Part shown: positions 60,791 through 64,000 of the stretch, piece by piece
Position numbering within the stretch: position 1 is the stretch's first letter
Layout of the letters: each line of letters begins with the position of its first letter
Made by a program: the position numbers and the translations under genes
The notes under the pieces: model-generated
Seen by the model: only the letters and a program-made list of their open reading frames with translations
What the model was told of the DNA's origin: nothing
Database searches by the model: none
DNA from: CAWGAJ01 sp963820545
Lineage (GTDB): Bacteria > Planctomycetota > Planctomycetia > Pirellulales > Thermoguttaceae
Assembly: GCA_963820545.1 (NCBI GenBank)
Contig: CAWGAJ010000002.1
Span: 1,426,001-1,490,000 of the forward strand
Direction of reading: 5' to 3'
Length of the DNA: 64,000 nt

Positions 60791-63774
60791 TTACGTCACC
60801 AACAGTTCTTCGCCCTTGGCGTGTAAAAGCCGGGCCACCTCGGGCATCAGGCCGTAGGAAAGGGCCAGTAATTTAAGGGGATGGATCGTCGGTTTGTTGG
60901 TGCCTTGTTCCATTTGGATTTTGCAGGTGCTGCATTCGGTGGCGCCTGCCTGCAAGACGGGGCTGCGCATCCGGTTGATCAAGCGCAGGCCGGCGCAAAC
61001 TGGCGCGGTAGTTTTTGGCCAGCAGTCCGTAGGTGCCGGCCATGCCGGAACAACCTTCCTCGATATGTTCGATGTGTAATCCAGGAATCAAGCCCAGGAG
61101 ACGTTCGCCGGGCGTGCCCACCTGTAACGCCTTGAGATGACAGGGCGTATGATAGCCGAGGGCAAGATGGATCGGCCGAAGATCGAGTTGTAATTTGCCT
61201 TGGGTGTGCATTTTCCAGAGGTAGGTGCAGGCCTCGCTGCTGTTGGCGGCCAGTAGCCGGGCATCGTCGTCATCGATCAGTTGGGGATATTCGCGCGCAG
61301 GCACAAAGCCGCGGCGGGTTCGGTAGCCACGACGTGATATCCCTGCCGGACCGCTTCGGCAAGGATGGGAACATTGTGTTCGGCCAAGAACCGGGCATGA
61401 TCGAGGGCGCCGCAGGCAATGGCCGTCATGCCGGCGGGTTTCTGGTCGGGATGCACGTAGACCGCCACGCCGTTGTGTTCCAATACGGCCACCAAGGCTT
61501 CGGCCAATTGCGGGTCGAAATAATTCGCGTAGATATCGACGAAATAGAGCACTTTTTGTCCGCCGCGGCGGATGGGCCTGGTCAAGCGGCGGCGGTGGGC
61601 GCGGCGGATAAAATTTCGCACGGCCACGCGCGGCAATTTGCGCCCCTGGGCAATACCGAGGAGCTTTTCCAAAAGCCAGCGCATTTGCCGATTGCTCAAG
61701 GCCCAATTAGCCACCGGAGCGATCAATCCGCCCAAGGCCCCCAGCAGGTCCAGGCGGAGCATCGCCTTTTCAGACATGGTCAATCCGTTGGCGGCCACGA
61801 AGGCCCCTTTGCTTTCCCGCATCAGGCGGGGAACGTCGACCGCGGCAGGACATTCCACGCGGCAGGCATGACAATGCACGCATAAATCGGCAATGCCTTT
61901 GAATTCCTCGCTGGTGAGTTGCTGGAGTCCCACCACGCCCGAAAGCACGCCGCGCAGCAGGTTCACTTTTGCCCGCGGCGAGGCCTCTTCGCTGGGCGCG
62001 ACGCGGAAAATAGGACACATGCGGGCGTCGGGCGACTGCGTGCGGCACGCGCCGCAACGGTTGCAGTCGATTACCGCGTCCAAGAGCTTGGCGGGCTCCC
62101 AGTCCAATTGAAGTTCGACCAGGTCGCGCATTGCGGGAACATCCTCAGGCTCCGGCGCGGGAGCAGCGGGAGATAACGGCGGAATTTTGATGCCGGCAGC
62201 AGATTGCGGATCATCAGATCCGGATCGTCGCCGATGATTTTTCCGGGATTAAAACGGTTGTCGGGATCGAAGACCTGCTTGATCGTCCGGAAGACCTCAT
62301 ATAAAGGACCGGCCTGCTGTTTGAGAAACGAGGTACGGTTAAGACCATAGCCATGTTCTCCGGCGAGGGAACCGCCGGCCTCGATCACTTCTCGGTAAAG
62401 TTCTTCGCTAAAACGGCACAAGCGTTCCACGTCGGCGGCATCGGTCAAATCGAGGAGGGGACGGACCTGCAATTGCCCGTGACCGGCATGGGCGAAGAGC
62501 GAGGCCGTCACCTGCTGCCGCTTGAGTATATTTTGTACTTGCAGCAAAAAATCGGGCAAAATTTGCGGCGGGACGGCAATTTCATTGGCCACTGGAAGAG
62601 GCCGGGCCGGACCTTTTAGCCGATATAAGATGGGGTGCACATGGTCGACCAAATGCCAGAAAAATTCCCTTTCATCCGCTTCGAAGGCCTGACGCGCGGC
62701 AAAGGCCAGGGACTTTTTCTGGGTGATATCGGCGGCCATTTGATGCAATTGATCGTGCAGCGCGAGCGGGTCTTCGGCCTCTTGCTCGACCAGCAGCAAG
62801 GCTTCGGTATCGGCCGGAATCAAGAGATCAAAACGCACTTCGGCTTCCCGCGCCAGACTAAGATGGCGGCGATCCATCAGTACGCAGGCGTTGGGTTTCC
62901 AAGGGAGAATATCCTGCACGGCGCGCGCGGCCTTCTCCAAACCGTCGAACAAGAGCAGGGTCACGCCGCGCGGTCCCGGCAAGGGTTGGGTGGCCAGCGA
63001 GACCTCGGTGATCAGGGCCAGCGTTCCCTCCGAGCCGACCAGCAGCCGAGCCACGTCGAGGTAGTCCTCGTTTAATACGCCATCCAAATTGTAGCCGCAA
63101 CGGTAGATCGAAGTTTTTGGCCGCCGGGAGCGGATTAACTCGGCGTGCTGAGTGAGCACGGCGGCCAGACGGTTAACCAGATCGCGCTTGCGGGGAATGG
63201 TGCTGGTGCTTTCTCCATTTGCCAGCGGTTCGCGGCCGAGTTCGAGGATTTCGCCGTCGGCCAGAACCACTTGCAGGCTGAGGACGTGATCGCGGACGGA
63301 TCCATATTTCAACCAGCGGCTGCCGGCCGAATCGAGCGCGACGACGCTGCCCATGGTGGTCACGGCCGCTTTGGCCGGATCGGGACCAATGATGCGTCCC
63401 TGGCGCCGCAGTTGGGCATTGAGACGTTCCAAAACCAAGCCGGGCTGCACGCGGACTTTTTCGGCATCAATGCGGATCAAGTAGTGTAGATATTTGGAAA
63501 AGTCGACGATCACACCCGTGCCCAGCGATTCCCCTGCCGTGGCGGTGCCGGCGCCGCGGGCGTGAAGGGAGAGATGCTTCTGGCCGGCGTAGCGCACGCA
63601 GGCGGCCACGTCGGCCGAGGTGCGCGGACGGACCACGGCCAGCGGACGAATTTCGTAGATGCTCGCATCGCTGGCATGGAGTTGCAGAGAAAGATCGTCG
63701 CAGCGGACCTCTCCGGCCACCAGGCCCCGCAGATCGTCTTGTATGCGTTCGCGCTGTTGGTCGAGTAAGACCAT
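60791..63774 (-). CDS. YdiJ-like FAD- and Fe-S-binding dehydrogenase (three frameshifts)
   Basis: One polypeptide of about 990 residues. Order: FAD-binding_4 domain (AVVRPRTSADVAACVRYAG; GAGTATAGESLGTGVIVDFS), FAD-oxidase C-terminal domain (LFAHAGHGQLQVRPLLD; GSLAGEHGYGLNRT), two 4Fe-4S clusters (CNRCGACRTQSPDARMCP and CVHCHACRVECP), then CCG domains (YHTPCHLKALQVG; EEGCSGMAGTYGLLAKNY; GATECSTCKIQMEQGT). YdiJ-type enzymes oxidise 2-hydroxyacids such as D-lactate or D-2-hydroxyglutarate. Breaks: about 62182-62197, 61291-61300 (GCGCGC) and 60988-61000 (GCGC). The first CCG motif reads PDQKPAGMTAIACG, without the usual double cysteine. folE lies 18 bp upstream. Confidence 0.85.
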
Positions 63775-63792
63775 AAATTCGTACGCCCCGCG

Positions 63793-64000
63793 TTAACGGT
63801 GGTCGCCGTAAATTAAAGTCATCAGTTCCGCGCGCGTGGAGGATTTGTTGCGGAAACAGCCCTTCATCGCCGAGGTGACGCAAACCGTGCCCGGTTTCTG
63901 TACGCCGCGAATGGTCATGCAGGTGTGCACCGCCTCGATCACCACGGCCACGCCTTTAGCCTGCAATTCCTGCTCGAGGATGTTGGCGATTTGTTCGGTC
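63793..64000 (-). CDS. folE: GTP cyclohydrolase I, C-terminal part
   Basis: The last 68 residues of FolE, which makes dihydroneopterin triphosphate for folate and related pterins. QELQAKGVAVVIEAVHTCMT, IRGVQKPGTVCVTSAMKG and the C-terminal FRNKSSTRAELMTLIYG match the zinc-binding (Cys in HTCM) and tetrahydropterin-site blocks. The gene starts outside the window on the right. Its stop (63793-63795) is 18 bp upstream of the YdiJ-like start, so the genes are probably co-transcribed. Confidence 0.92.
   Translation of the reverse strand, partial: TEQIANILEQELQAKGVAVVIEAVHTCMTIRGVQKPGTVCVTSAMKGCFRNKSSTRAELMTLIYGDHR

Overview
The window looks like chromosomal DNA from a planctomycete-like bacterium (inference). 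Supporting signs are three exported proteins with PEP-CTERM tails, GYF_2/zinc-ribbon and DUF6677-type proteins, a TadG-like protein, many small lipoproteins, an rsmH gene outside any division cluster, and intergenic DNA full of small palindromic and tandem repeats. I found no rRNA, intact tRNA, CRISPR array, prophage or autonomous insertion sequence.

Layout: 0.1-2.1 kb, two LamG-like PEP-CTERM proteins (-). 3.1-5.5 kb, argC-argJ. 5.6-10.4 kb, a phosphate-uptake operon pstS-pstC-pstA-pstB1-pstB2, then galT; phoU lies convergently. 12.4-17.1 kb, a minus-strand sugar cluster galK - GDP-mannose 3,5-epimerase - manC - SDR epimerase, followed by trmO. 17.4-21.7 kb, an HTH regulator, a short glycosyltransferase, hisI, hisG and a RidA-like gene. 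22.2-31.9 kb, an ImmA/IrrE-like protein, a SLOG protein, LysM protein-rsmH, queA, a Nudix-like protein, a sulfatase-modifying-factor-like PEP-CTERM protein, rsmG and small membrane proteins. 32-42.5 kb, a UroD-like protein, PilZ-like protein, APC permease, cstA, trxB, asnS, an esterase and YjbQ. 42.7-50.3 kb, Cys-rich exported proteins, a KAP-like NTPase, a GYF_2 protein and a DUF900 hydrolase. 50.6-64 kb, a hybrid histidine kinase, TadG-like protein, trpS, pyrD, HU, YkgJ, a YdiJ-like FAD/Fe-S dehydrogenase and the 3' end of folE.

The most interesting biology is the Pst ATPase pair. PstB1 keeps LSGGQ but has lost the Q-loop Gln and the switch His. PstB2 keeps those but has lost LSGGQ. The pair predicts an obligate heterodimer with one canonical and one degenerate ATP site.

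A strong caution applies throughout. At least 18 frameshifts break otherwise intact genes, including essential ones (asnS, trpS, pyrD, hisG, argC). Ten of the 18 junctions contain GCGC. This looks like systematic sequencing or assembly error, perhaps linked to base modification, rather than mass gene decay. Frameshifted genes are therefore given as single CDS spans with the junction stated.
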